From an uncultured Parabacteroides sp. (GTDB taxonomy: Bacteria; Bacteroidota; Bacteroidia; Bacteroidales; Tannerellaceae), in the NCBI GenBank assembly GCA_949296075.1, contig CASFNG010000008.1, positions 124,001-188,000 on the forward strand: a DNA stretch of 64,000 bases, written 5' to 3'. The position numbers and the translations under genes are program-made. The first letter of the stretch is position 1. The number at the start of each line of letters is the position of its first letter. The notes beneath the pieces are model-generated. The model was not told the DNA's origin. It saw nothing but the letters and a program-made list of their open reading frames with translations, and ran no database searches. Positions 44,504-52,726 of this stretch are shown here, one piece after another.

Positions 44504-44533
44504 CGGCTCCCCGGAGGATCATGGGGAACGCCC

Positions 44534-45778
44534 TTAGCTCTTCGCGGCCGGTAATCTCCCCTCCTGCCGCTGGATGTAATACTTGTGCTCGGAAAGTACC
44601 AGCCCCAAGAGCATCATCATGAAATATCCCCGATGTCCCGTAAAGGTTGCGTCGGCGATACTCTCGATCAGGAAGTAACCGATTATCAGCAAAGGGATCA
44701 TCAAATACTTCGTCTGGTGGCTCCGTTTGAAAAGCAGATAGGCCTTCCGCAGGATGAAGAAGATGAAATAAGCGTACAGCAACACGCCCACTACCCCAAA
44801 TTGCGCCAAGCAGGGATAATAGGTATCGGCTATAAAACTGTAATCGGTGCTGTTGATCCCCCACACCTTATCCAATCCATATTTCACATACAGATCGGAA
44901 TAATACACGCCGGAGGCGTACGAGGCGAAACTCGCGAAGCCGGAACCGAACGGGAAATAGTCAACCAGCACCTCCAAGGAGGTCATATATAGCATCAGGC
45001 GCGCCACCAAACCCGACTCCACATCCTCCACGTCGCCACTGATCGCGAAGTACAGATCGATCTTTTGCCAGCCCACCACGACAATAGCCGCCACCACTCC
45101 GAGGATAACAAGGACTGTCTTGAGATTGAACTTGAAGTTCTTCAGCCAAGGCGAAAGCAGCGTCAGCAATACCGCCAGCATATAAAAACCGTAAAACTTG
45201 GAGCGGGTGGAGAATATTCCCGTGGTAAGGATGAGGATAAACATGAGCTTATCTTTCTTGGTATCCGTCCCGCAATAGAGATAAATCAAGGCGATCGCCG
45301 TGATGCAAGCGGCATAAAAGGCCTGATGGAACATCACCTTATCGATCAAGTAGGGGATAAACAACGACATAATCCCTAACAGTAACAGCAATAACCAGGC
45401 GAACACGCAAATAATCCGTAAAATGGATTTTTGGTTCGCGCCGAATATCGGAGACATATAATACACGGCGAAAAACGCCAGATAGGGCTTGCTCTGGATA
45501 ATGAAGTCCATGATAATCCCCTTTTTCGTGTTGCTTCCGATAAAAAAGGAATAACCCAAATAGAAAAGGAAGATCCCGACCGTCACGAGGAAGGCACGGT
45601 TCACGTACCAATCATCCGTCTTCAGCACCGTATAGCCGAAGAGTAGGAACAGGAGAAGGGCGCAAATCTCGTCGATGCCATCGAACCCGATCGTGCCATA
45701 CAACAGAAGTCCGAATATAAACGTGAAGATAAATAACTCGTAGAAGTGTTTATTTATGAATTCCTGTAACATAGACAT
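44534..45778 (-). CDS. Wzy-like O-antigen/capsule polymerase or ligase
   Basis: 414 residues (412 if the ATG at 45772 is used). About ten to twelve hydrophobic helices span the length. A large extracytoplasmic loop near residues 265-325 contains the GSGFASFASYASGVYY and WGINSTDYSF segments, the usual Wzy_C/O-antigen ligase position of functional Arg/His residues. The family diverges too much for residue-level assignment. In this locus it most probably polymerises the repeat unit delivered by the flippase. Promoter box 45850-45857 suggests its own transcript. Confidence 0.78.
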   Translation of the reverse strand: MSMLQEFINKHFYELFIFTFIFGLLLYGTIGFDGIDEICALLLFLLFGYTVLKTDDWYVNRAFLVTVGIFLFYLGYSFFIGSNTKKGIIMDFIIQSKPYLAFFAVYYMSPIFGANQKSILRIICVFAWLLLLLLGIMSLFIPYLIDKVMFHQAFYAACITAIALIYLYCGTDTKKDKLMFILILTTGIFSTRSKFYGFYMLAVLLTLLSPWLKNFKFNLKTVLVILGVVAAIVVVGWQKIDLYFAISGDVEDVESGLVARLMLYMTSLEVLVDYFPFGSGFASFASYASGVYYSDLYVKYGLDKVWGINSTDYSFIADTYYPCLAQFGVVGVLLYAYFIFFILRKAYLLFKRSHQTKYLMIPLLIIGYFLIESIADATFTGHRGYFMMMLLGLVLSEHKYYIQRQEGRLPAAKS

Positions 45779-45849
45779 ATAGATAATGAGGCATCGACCT
45801 GCCGGACGAAGCGCGAGACCCCACCCCGGCATGAGCCATTTATGGCTGA

Positions 45850-45857
45850 CAAAATTA
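45850..45857 (-). promoter_or_regulatory. Candidate -7 box for the Wzy-like gene
   Basis: Minus-strand TAATTTTG in the gap before the phosphoesterase gene, giving a leader of about 65 bases. Confidence 0.35.
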
Positions 45858-45919
45858 ATCGATATTTCGGGAAAAAGGCACGTCTCCCTTAGAATTCAAG
45901 ATATTTTAGGAATATCGGA

Positions 45920-47164
45920 TCAGTAATAGGAGATAGAATAGCTCTCCGGCTGATCCGTCGCCCCCACCGGCTTATAAGCACCGAAGTAGGTAACGTAAAT
46001 TCGCTTCTCACGCGTATCTACCGCATACAGGCAAAAAGCGTTGCTCGACGCGCTATCTTCCTTCCGTTGCACCCGATTATAAACGGTACCGATCTCGCTC
46101 GGGGCTTGGTTCGTGCAGAGGATCATACGCTGAGGCGGGAGATCTTTCGACGCGTTCTCCAAACCTAACACGTTAAAATAGGCGTTGCAATGCGCATGCC
46201 CACCCAAGTAACAGACAAACTCACCGGAAGAGGCGGAGTAATCCACGTCCACCTGTATGGACTGGCTGGCATCCAACTGGTTCGGATAGGCCTTCGAGAG
46301 GGAGGAATGGGTACGAAACGCTTCCACGATCTCGGGGATCATGTTCCAGGAGTTGATGTAATCCCCATCGCACAGGTAGGTTCTCGCCCCGGCGTCATGC
46401 CGCTGGAATGGATAATGCGAGAGGATAATCACGCTATGCTCCGGGGTCATCCCCTCTTTTAGGGCCACCTGAGAGAACCAATCTACCTGAGCCTGAGAGA
46501 AAGAGGCGTAGTACATCGTGTTATACGCATCTCCTGGCTGATCCAACATATCCAAAGCGATGAAACGGATCGTGCCCCCCTGCGGGTTATGAATATCTGA
46601 ATAATAGTAATTCTGACCGGCAGGATGGTCGCTCACGTTCCTGTAGGCCGTAAGCAACAATTGATTCAATTCATTCTTATGCAGGAAAGAACCTTGGATG
46701 TAGTCGATGCAGTTAGAGTCATGGTTGCCGGTACAAATAAAAGAGGGAACGTGATTATCCAAGTAAAAGTTGGCGACAAAGGAGCGTAAGTAGTCCTTCA
46801 CGTCCGACTTCTCCCCGTTCGAGATAAAATCACCCGTACAAACGATCGAGTTAATCTCCAACTCGGGCCGGTTGGCGAAGCGGATGGATTGTGTCAGATT
46901 TATCGGCAACAGGTAATTATTGCTGGACGACCACGAGGATAGATGGCAATCCGAGATATGCACGATCTTGAAACGCTCGTAGCCTTCCTCCTTGTTACGC
47001 ATGATCGAGGCGAATCGTCGGGCAGCCTCTTTACTATTCTCCGTAAAATAGGCCTCATTCTCTTCGCTACGCAAACGGAGGGAATCAAGCTCGTCCTCGC
47101 ATCCTAAAGATACCGGAAGTATCATCAATAGGAGGAACAAACCAAATAATGGTCTTCTTTTCAT
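45920..47164 (-). CDS. Calcineurin-like metallophosphoesterase lipoprotein
   Basis: 414 residues. A lipoprotein signal ends PVSLGC. The dinuclear metal site motifs appear in order: VHISDCHLSSW (Asp, His), CTGDFIS, CTGNHDSN, ILSHYPFQRHD and LGGHAHCNAY. Such enzymes hydrolyse phosphomonoesters or phosphodiesters outside the cytoplasm. Placed within the polysaccharide locus it could trim phospho-linked groups or lipid carriers, but it has its own promoter and may be unrelated to the polymer. Its substrate cannot be told from the sequence. Confidence 0.85.
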   Translation of the reverse strand: MKRRPLFGLFLLLMILPVSLGCEDELDSLRLRSEENEAYFTENSKEAARRFASIMRNKEEGYERFKIVHISDCHLSSWSSSNNYLLPINLTQSIRFANRPELEINSIVCTGDFISNGEKSDVKDYLRSFVANFYLDNHVPSFICTGNHDSNCIDYIQGSFLHKNELNQLLLTAYRNVSDHPAGQNYYYSDIHNPQGGTIRFIALDMLDQPGDAYNTMYYASFSQAQVDWFSQVALKEGMTPEHSVIILSHYPFQRHDAGARTYLCDGDYINSWNMIPEIVEAFRTHSSLSKAYPNQLDASQSIQVDVDYSASSGEFVCYLGGHAHCNAYFNVLGLENASKDLPPQRMILCTNQAPSEIGTVYNRVQRKEDSASSNAFCLYAVDTREKRIYVTYFGAYKPVGATDQPESYSISYY

Positions 47165-47211
47165 AACTATATATTACACTGAAATCCGTTGTCCGGTCCC
47201 AAAGACCTACG

Positions 47212-47219
47212 CAAATATA
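47212..47219 (-). promoter_or_regulatory. -7 box of the phosphoesterase gene
   Basis: Minus-strand TATATTTG, 48 bases before the ATG; a TTG at 47242-47244 gives a slightly long 22-base spacer. It separates this gene from the capsule operon upstream. Confidence 0.45.
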
Positions 47220-47334
47220 ACAGATTCCCGCGCACTTAGATCAAGGAAAAGGCTCTGAACTTCAATAATGCAACATTAATTCACATATAGATTGGAACTG
47301 ATTTATCCGCCCCCTTTCCAAACAAAGCGTACAT

Positions 47335-48528
47335 TCATTGGTCAATCGAGCGATACAGCGCCTTCAATCGCTCCTCGTTGCTGCTCCATACCCGGTTTTC
47401 AAAGACAAAATCCTTCACCTTTCGGGCATTTGCCTCATAATCCTTCACGTAGCCAGCGATCGCCTTATCCAACGTATCCAAGTCCGCATCGGAAACAGCC
47501 AACTCATCCAGCACCAGCCCACGGCCACATTCCCGGATCAAATCGGGAGCGTCGCCAGCGTATCGGGTAGCGACAACCATCGCTCCCGCCGCCAGATACT
47601 CGGCGGTCTTCGTGGGAGAAGCGTTCAGGTTGACCAAGCTATCGGCACGCAAGACAAATCCCACATCGATCATCGAGAGGTAAGAAGGCACCTCCTCGCG
47701 GCTCAACCCTTTGACTAAGCAATGCCCCTCCAAGCGTCTCAACCGATCCTTGTAGGGGGTCGTATCATCATTCGTAAACAGACAGAGGAAATAGGCGGGA
47801 TTCTTCTCGCGCAGACGGATCACCACGTCTAATGTCTCCCCGATACGTTGCCAGGTATGCAGGCCTCCGGAGTAGCAAAGGACGATCCTGTCCTCCAGCC
47901 CGTATCGCTTACGCAGCGAGGATCGTGTATCAGGGGCCAGCGCCTGGAAGGGAGCCGCCTCGAAATTACAGGGCAAGATAAAGTTGGCCGCTTCCGACGC
48001 TTCATACACGGACAGGTTATCCCGCAGGTTACGCGACACCGTGATCGTCTTGGCCGACCGGCGCAAGGCGTACCGGTTCTCCTCCTCCGCGTAGCGAACC
48101 AAGTAGGGGGCGTAATGATCCATCGCCGCTTCCGGGGCTATGTCGGAATGGAAATCCGTGATCAAAGGGATCTTGGACACGAACCGGGCGCAGGTGGCCG
48201 CCGAAGCCAGCTCCGCCTGGATAAAATCAATCGCGTATAGCTTACAGACCAACCAAGTGACGATCGCCCGATAGACGGCGGCTACACGCTGCAAATGGAG
48301 CCGATTGGGGATCGTATAGACAAACAGGGAGCGAATATCCCGCGGCATCGAGGCTTTCTCCTTCCGGTATCCCGAGAAACCTCTCGTGAAGAAATTAAGC
48401 AGAACCACGTTATATCCCATGTTCCGCAACGACATCGCCATGTTAAGCGTGCGGATCTTATCTCCCGACTCCGTTCCTAAGGGGTATCCCCTCCGGATAT
48501 GGATCAATAGCACATTCTTCTTTCTCAT
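47335..48528 (-). CDS. Glycosyltransferase family 4
   Basis: 397 residues starting at 48528, where the ATG overlaps the wecB stop as ATGA; the 48555 start would overlap wecB by 31 bases. N-terminal [23 protein letters not shown] shows the Gly-rich acceptor loop. [12 protein letters not shown] and [11 protein letters not shown] follow. The donor domain has [16 protein letters not shown] and [20 protein letters not shown]. The sugar cannot be assigned. It is the last gene of the eight-gene operon beginning with the export lipoprotein. Confidence 0.88.
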   Translation of the reverse strand: MRKKNVLLIHIRRGYPLGTESGDKIRTLNMAMSLRNMGYNVVLLNFFTRGFSGYRKEKASMPRDIRSLFVYTIPNRLHLQRVAAVYRAIVTWLVCKLYAIDFIQAELASAATCARFVSKIPLITDFHSDIAPEAAMDHYAPYLVRYAEEENRYALRRSAKTITVSRNLRDNLSVYEASEAANFILPCNFEAAPFQALAPDTRSSLRKRYGLEDRIVLCYSGGLHTWQRIGETLDVVIRLREKNPAYFLCLFTNDDTTPYKDRLRRLEGHCLVKGLSREEVPSYLSMIDVGFVLRADSLVNLNASPTKTAEYLAAGAMVVATRYAGDAPDLIRECGRGLVLDELAVSDADLDTLDKAIAGYVKDYEANARKVKDFVFENRVWSSNEERLKALYRSIDQ

Positions 48529-49706
48529 CCTATCCGCTCGATTGATTTCAGACATTCCACGATACGATGGCAGCTAAGGCCATCCCCATACGGATTCACC
48601 GCCCGCGACATACGCTGGTAGGCCTCCTTGTCATCCAGCAAGCGGGACACTTCCGCATAGATCTTCCCGAGATCCGTGCCGACCAGCTTGACCGTCCCGG
48701 CCTCCAGCGCCTCCGGACGCTCGGTCGTATCCCGCATGACCAAGACAGGCTTGCCCAGCCCGGGAGCCTCTTCCTGTATCCCCCCACTATCCGTAAGTAC
48801 AACCGACGAGAGATTCATCATGAAGACGAACGGGAGATAGTCCAACGGCTCGATAAAATACAGGTTGGGTGAAGACGCCCGATAGGAATCCCCAAACACC
48901 TCGGCGATCGGTCTTCGCACATTGGGATTCAGATGCATAGGATACACGAAATCCACCTCCGGAAAACTTGCTGACAGTTTTTTAATCGCCTGGCAGATAT
49001 TCAGGAAACCTTGCCCGAAGTTTTCGCGACGGTGGCCGGTGATCAGCACCATGCGCCTCCCCGCCTGCCAATTCTCCACCAAACGGGAGGCTATTCCCGC
49101 CTTATCCAGATCAGCAAGGATCGCCGAGCGTACATCCTCTCTCGACCGGATCTCATCCAAGACGATATGCAAGGCGTCGATAACCGTGTTCCCCACGACC
49201 CGGATTTTCTCGTCGGGAACGCCCTCCGCCAGCAGATTCCGGCGGCTCAGCTGGGTAGGGGCGAAATTCAGGGTAGCGATACGTCCCGTGATCTGCCGGT
49301 TCATCTCCTCCGGCCACGGGCTATAAATATCGTGCGTACGCAGTCCCGCCTCCACATGGCCGACGGGGATTTGCTGGTAAAAAGCGGCCAGCGCCGCGGC
49401 CATCGAGGTAGTCGTATCGCCATGCACAAGGACAATATCGGGCCGTTCCTGCTTGAGTACCTCCCGGAGCCCCAGCAGCACCTTCGAGGTCACGTCGTAT
49501 AAGTCCTGCCCCTTCGCCATGATGTCCAAGTCATGATCCGGCTTGATCCCAAACACGTGCAAGACCTGGTCCAACATCTCCCGATGCTGCCCGGTGACAC
49601 ATACCCGCGTATCAAATGAATCTTTCTCTTTCTGGAACGCCTTCACCAAGGGGCACATCTTGATCGCCTCCGGGCGGGTTCCAAAAACAAGCATCACTTT
49701 TCTCAT
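48525..49706 (-). CDS. wecB: UDP-N-acetylglucosamine 2-epimerase (non-hydrolysing)
   Basis: 393 residues. [47 protein letters not shown] and [20 protein letters not shown] are diagnostic of the WecB/MnaA family, and [11 protein letters not shown] matches the active-site loop. It interconverts UDP-GlcNAc and UDP-ManNAc in the cytoplasm. That gives the locus a source of ManNAc for its repeat unit. No separate wecC is present, so conversion to ManNAcA would depend on the Ugd-type enzyme or a gene elsewhere. Confidence 0.95.
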   Translation of the reverse strand: MRKVMLVFGTRPEAIKMCPLVKAFQKEKDSFDTRVCVTGQHREMLDQVLHVFGIKPDHDLDIMAKGQDLYDVTSKVLLGLREVLKQERPDIVLVHGDTTTSMAAALAAFYQQIPVGHVEAGLRTHDIYSPWPEEMNRQITGRIATLNFAPTQLSRRNLLAEGVPDEKIRVVGNTVIDALHIVLDEIRSREDVRSAILADLDKAGIASRLVENWQAGRRMVLITGHRRENFGQGFLNICQAIKKLSASFPEVDFVYPMHLNPNVRRPIAEVFGDSYRASSPNLYFIEPLDYLPFVFMMNLSSVVLTDSGGIQEEAPGLGKPVLVMRDTTERPEALEAGTVKLVGTDLGKIYAEVSRLLDDKEAYQRMSRAVNPYGDGLSCHRIVECLKSIERIG

Positions 49707-49735
49707 TTATCTTCCGATTTTGAATCCATACAATA

Positions 49736-50509
49736 TCATTCCAAATGCACCTCTATCTTGTCCAGATCGGGCAATCTCATGTAATCCCCGTACAAACGGG
49801 TCAAATAGCGATCCGGATCCCGCGGCGCGAAAAAACGTTTTCCCTCGAAAGTCACCTCCTTCAACGGAAAGATCTCATCCCGCACGCGCTCGCCTAAAAA
49901 GCCGGCGCCCAAGCATTGGCGCAACACCTTCCCTGACAATCCGAGCGAGAATAGCCGGAACATCGGGTAAACCAGCTTGGTCAAGGATAGGTAAAAAGCC
50001 CGTTTCAAGCAAAACAAAAGCCCCAGCCTGTCATTCTTCAGGTACGACAATCGGTAAAGCCATCCATGCATCCGGGAGGCCATCCGCACGAGGCAGCCGG
50101 GGACTGCCTCTATATAGAACACATCGATATAGACCCCCTTGAACTTGTAGTTCTGGTCTTTATGCTTCGTCTCCTTGATGCTGGAATGCAAGTCCCGTAT
50201 CTTCGCGTAAGGCGCCACGTAGTTCTTGTCCGTACAAGCCGTCTGCACGAGCAACCAATCAGGCAGCTCCTTGGGCAATATCCGCATCAACCGCTTGTAA
50301 TCGGGCTTCAACATCTCAATATCCAAGTCGTCATCCCAAGGAATGAACCCACCGTGGCGGATAGCCCCGAGCAACGTGCCCGAGCTCAGCCAATAGCGGA
50401 TGTCATATTTCCGGCAGATCCCATCGATCACCTCCAAGATCTCCAGCATCCGCAGCTGATGCTTCCGCAACAAGGAGCCCTCCGGATTAAACATTCGAAG
50501 ATCGTCCAT
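49736..50509 (-). CDS. LicD-family phosphotransferase
   Basis: 257 residues (a second ATG at 50494 would reduce the overlap with the flippase gene from 23 to 8 bases). The LicD signature is strong: MLEILEVIDGICRKYDIRYW then SSGTLLGAIRHGGFIPWDDD with the acidic metal-binding DDDLDIEM. LicD proteins transfer phosphocholine, phosphoethanolamine or related phospho-alcohols from a CDP-linked donor to a glycan. The N-terminal nucleotidyltransferase of the fused protein in the same operon could make that donor. This pair is the best pointer to a phospho-substituted polymer. Confidence 0.9.
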   Translation of the reverse strand: MDDLRMFNPEGSLLRKHQLRMLEILEVIDGICRKYDIRYWLSSGTLLGAIRHGGFIPWDDDLDIEMLKPDYKRLMRILPKELPDWLLVQTACTDKNYVAPYAKIRDLHSSIKETKHKDQNYKFKGVYIDVFYIEAVPGCLVRMASRMHGWLYRLSYLKNDRLGLLFCLKRAFYLSLTKLVYPMFRLFSLGLSGKVLRQCLGAGFLGERVRDEIFPLKEVTFEGKRFFAPRDPDRYLTRLYGDYMRLPDLDKIEVHLE

Positions 50510-51755
50510 ACAATTTGATCAAATTATAACGATTACAATAATACAACCGGTACACCGCGATCACGAACTCAGCGAACCCAAGAGCGAACGCGAAGTTCAG
50601 GATCGAGAACGAGTCCGTAAGGTAAAGCACCACATAAATCGCGATCAGCACGATCGTGGAAAGGACTACACTCCGGTTAAAAGGCTTGGAATAGCCGAAC
50701 GACACCAAGACCGGGGAGCCGGTGTAAAGCGTGATGCCTCCGCTGAATATGAACAACGTCAGCACCCTTAAGATAGGAACGGCATCGGGCAATTTCCCGG
50801 CCGACAGTATATCCACCCCGAACGGGGCGAGAAAATAAACGGCGACGATGATGCATAACGTCGCTATCATGATCAAACGGAAACATTTATTCACGAAATT
50901 CCGATCCAAGTTCTTAGCGATATGCGGAAAGAGAGCCTGGTTGAGCATCTGCAACGGCACCAAGGCCGTGGTAGCGATCTTCTGGGCCAAGTCGAAGGCG
51001 GCCACCTCTCCCATCGAGAAGAAGATACCGCAAACCGTCTTCGCCATGCTACTGTTGATAACGACAGAGACCCGGGAGATAAAGAATGGGATACTCTCCA
51101 CGAAATAATGTCGCAAAAGCCGATAAGAGGGCCAGAACAAGGAGATTTTCTCTACCCGGATCAACATATACGCCGAAATAGCTCCCGAGAACAACCAGCC
51201 CAGCGACTGGAGCAAGGGGATCAGCAGATAATCATCCTCCTGCTTGATAAAAAGGAAGACAGTAACCGTATAGAAAAAAATCGAGGAAAAACGGATCAAG
51301 GTGATATAACGCATCTTCTCCACCCCTTGATAGAACCATACAGGAAACAGGATCTCCGACAGGCAAGAGAGGAACGAAAGCAAGAAAAGCGGATAATGAA
51401 CCCGGAAACGTTCGCTTAAAGAGAGGATCCCCACCAACAAAAAGAAAGAGAGCACGAATAAGAACGTCTTGATCAACAGCACGGAGGAGACAACCTCGTT
51501 CAACTTCTCCGGATCCGATCGGTTGACCGACACGTTCCTGACGGCCGATACATCCAAACCAAAGTTGATCAGGATCACGAAATACGAGATGATCGCCTGA
51601 GCGAATACCACCAATCCGTATTTATCCTCCCCTACGGTAGCTATCAAATACGGTAACGCCACGAAAGGCATCACCATCTTTAGCAGCTCCAATACTGATA
51701 AATACGCCGTGTTGTGCGCGACCACGTTGTATTTGCTATTCCATCTCAACCTCAT
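50487..51755 (-). CDS. Polysaccharide flippase (Wzx/MATE-like)
   Basis: 422 residues with about twelve predicted membrane helices arranged as in the MOP/Polysacc_synt family. N-terminal NTAYLSVLELLKMVMPFVALPYL is the first helix plus conserved Pro; ARLI-type charged loops are few, as in flippases. It would move the undecaprenyl-PP-linked repeat unit to the periplasmic face. Genes on both sides overlap or lie within 20 bases, so it is tightly co-translated with licD. Confidence 0.9.
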   Translation of the reverse strand: MRLRWNSKYNVVAHNTAYLSVLELLKMVMPFVALPYLIATVGEDKYGLVVFAQAIISYFVILINFGLDVSAVRNVSVNRSDPEKLNEVVSSVLLIKTFLFVLSFFLLVGILSLSERFRVHYPLFLLSFLSCLSEILFPVWFYQGVEKMRYITLIRFSSIFFYTVTVFLFIKQEDDYLLIPLLQSLGWLFSGAISAYMLIRVEKISLFWPSYRLLRHYFVESIPFFISRVSVVINSSMAKTVCGIFFSMGEVAAFDLAQKIATTALVPLQMLNQALFPHIAKNLDRNFVNKCFRLIMIATLCIIVAVYFLAPFGVDILSAGKLPDAVPILRVLTLFIFSGGITLYTGSPVLVSFGYSKPFNRSVVLSTIVLIAIYVVLYLTDSFSILNFAFALGFAEFVIAVYRLYYCNRYNLIKLYGRSSNV

Positions 51756-51771
51756 TACGGCACGCTCTTAA

Positions 51772-52710
51772 TCAGACCCAGAACTTCTCCTCCGGCTCAG
51801 AAGATGAACATTCGGCGACCTGTCCTTGGATCTTGTCGTAGATCTTGGACGCGAAATACACGTCGTGCAAGGCGATGCCGATATTATAGGCCAGGATCCG
51901 CTCCTCATCCGATGTACGTCCCGGATTCTCTTTCAGCAGGACATGAGCGAACTCGTCGAATCTCTTGAAACGATCGAAGTACTTGAAACCACAGACATGC
52001 CCCCGATCATCGGCGAACACCTTATCAAAGAATAAATCGCAGTTCTGGAATCCTCGCGTATGTACCGGCACTACCAGCACACCTGGCTTAAAGCAACGAT
52101 CCGCGGCGAACAATTCGTTCGCTACCGTCACGCAAGAGACAACCACATCTGCCCCCTCTATCAAAGATTCCGCATCCGGATAGACAGAAAAAGTCAGCTG
52201 TGGGAAATCCTTGAACCTCTCCATGAACAAACGTTCTTGACCTTTATACGCTAACAGGCGAATATGAAGCGGTTCCTTGACACGCTCCAACAGACAGAGC
52301 AGGGTGGCTCTCGCCGTATTCCCCAACCCCATGAACGCATACTCCCTCGCTTTCGACGAGCGAAGGTACTGGATAGCCAAGGCAGCCACGGCTCCCGTGC
52401 GCATCGCCGTGATCCAACTGCCATCCATCAGGGCAAGCATCTCTCCATCAGAGGCGTCATATAATAATATGTCACCCAACAAAGCCGGTGTCCTTCGTGG
52501 AAAACGGGATACGACTTTCACCCCAAAACGATCCAGCGACGGGATATAGGCAGGCATCGTATTGAAAAATATGTCCGGATCTATCTTTACGCTGATCTTA
52601 CTGGGCAGGTAGCTCTCGTATTTCACCTTCAAGGCCTCCTCCACCCAATCTATACACAAAGCCGGCGGAATGGATGCATTCCGTATCGTATCGAAATCAA
52701 AAATCTTCAT
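51772..52710 (-). CDS. Ornithine cyclodeaminase/mu-crystallin family protein
   Basis: 312 residues. The dimerisation N-terminus and NAD-binding Rossmann region are seen: YAFMGLGNTARATLLCLLERV with the Gly-rich dinucleotide loop and ADVVVSCVTVANELF; TAMRTGAVAALAIQYL precedes them, as in ornithine cyclodeaminase. Homologues include cyclising deaminases, alanine dehydrogenase and the imine reductase SbnB. It is unusual in a polysaccharide operon. It may form an amino acid or imine-derived substituent, or supply an amine donor for the fused PLP enzyme one gene away. The reaction is not determinable here. Confidence 0.82.
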   Translation of the reverse strand: MKIFDFDTIRNASIPPALCIDWVEEALKVKYESYLPSKISVKIDPDIFFNTMPAYIPSLDRFGVKVVSRFPRRTPALLGDILLYDASDGEMLALMDGSWITAMRTGAVAALAIQYLRSSKAREYAFMGLGNTARATLLCLLERVKEPLHIRLLAYKGQERLFMERFKDFPQLTFSVYPDAESLIEGADVVVSCVTVANELFAADRCFKPGVLVVPVHTRGFQNCDLFFDKVFADDRGHVCGFKYFDRFKRFDEFAHVLLKENPGRTSDEERILAYNIGIALHDVYFASKIYDKIQGQVAECSSSEPEEKFWV

Positions 52711-52726
52711 GCTCCAGAAATTCTAT

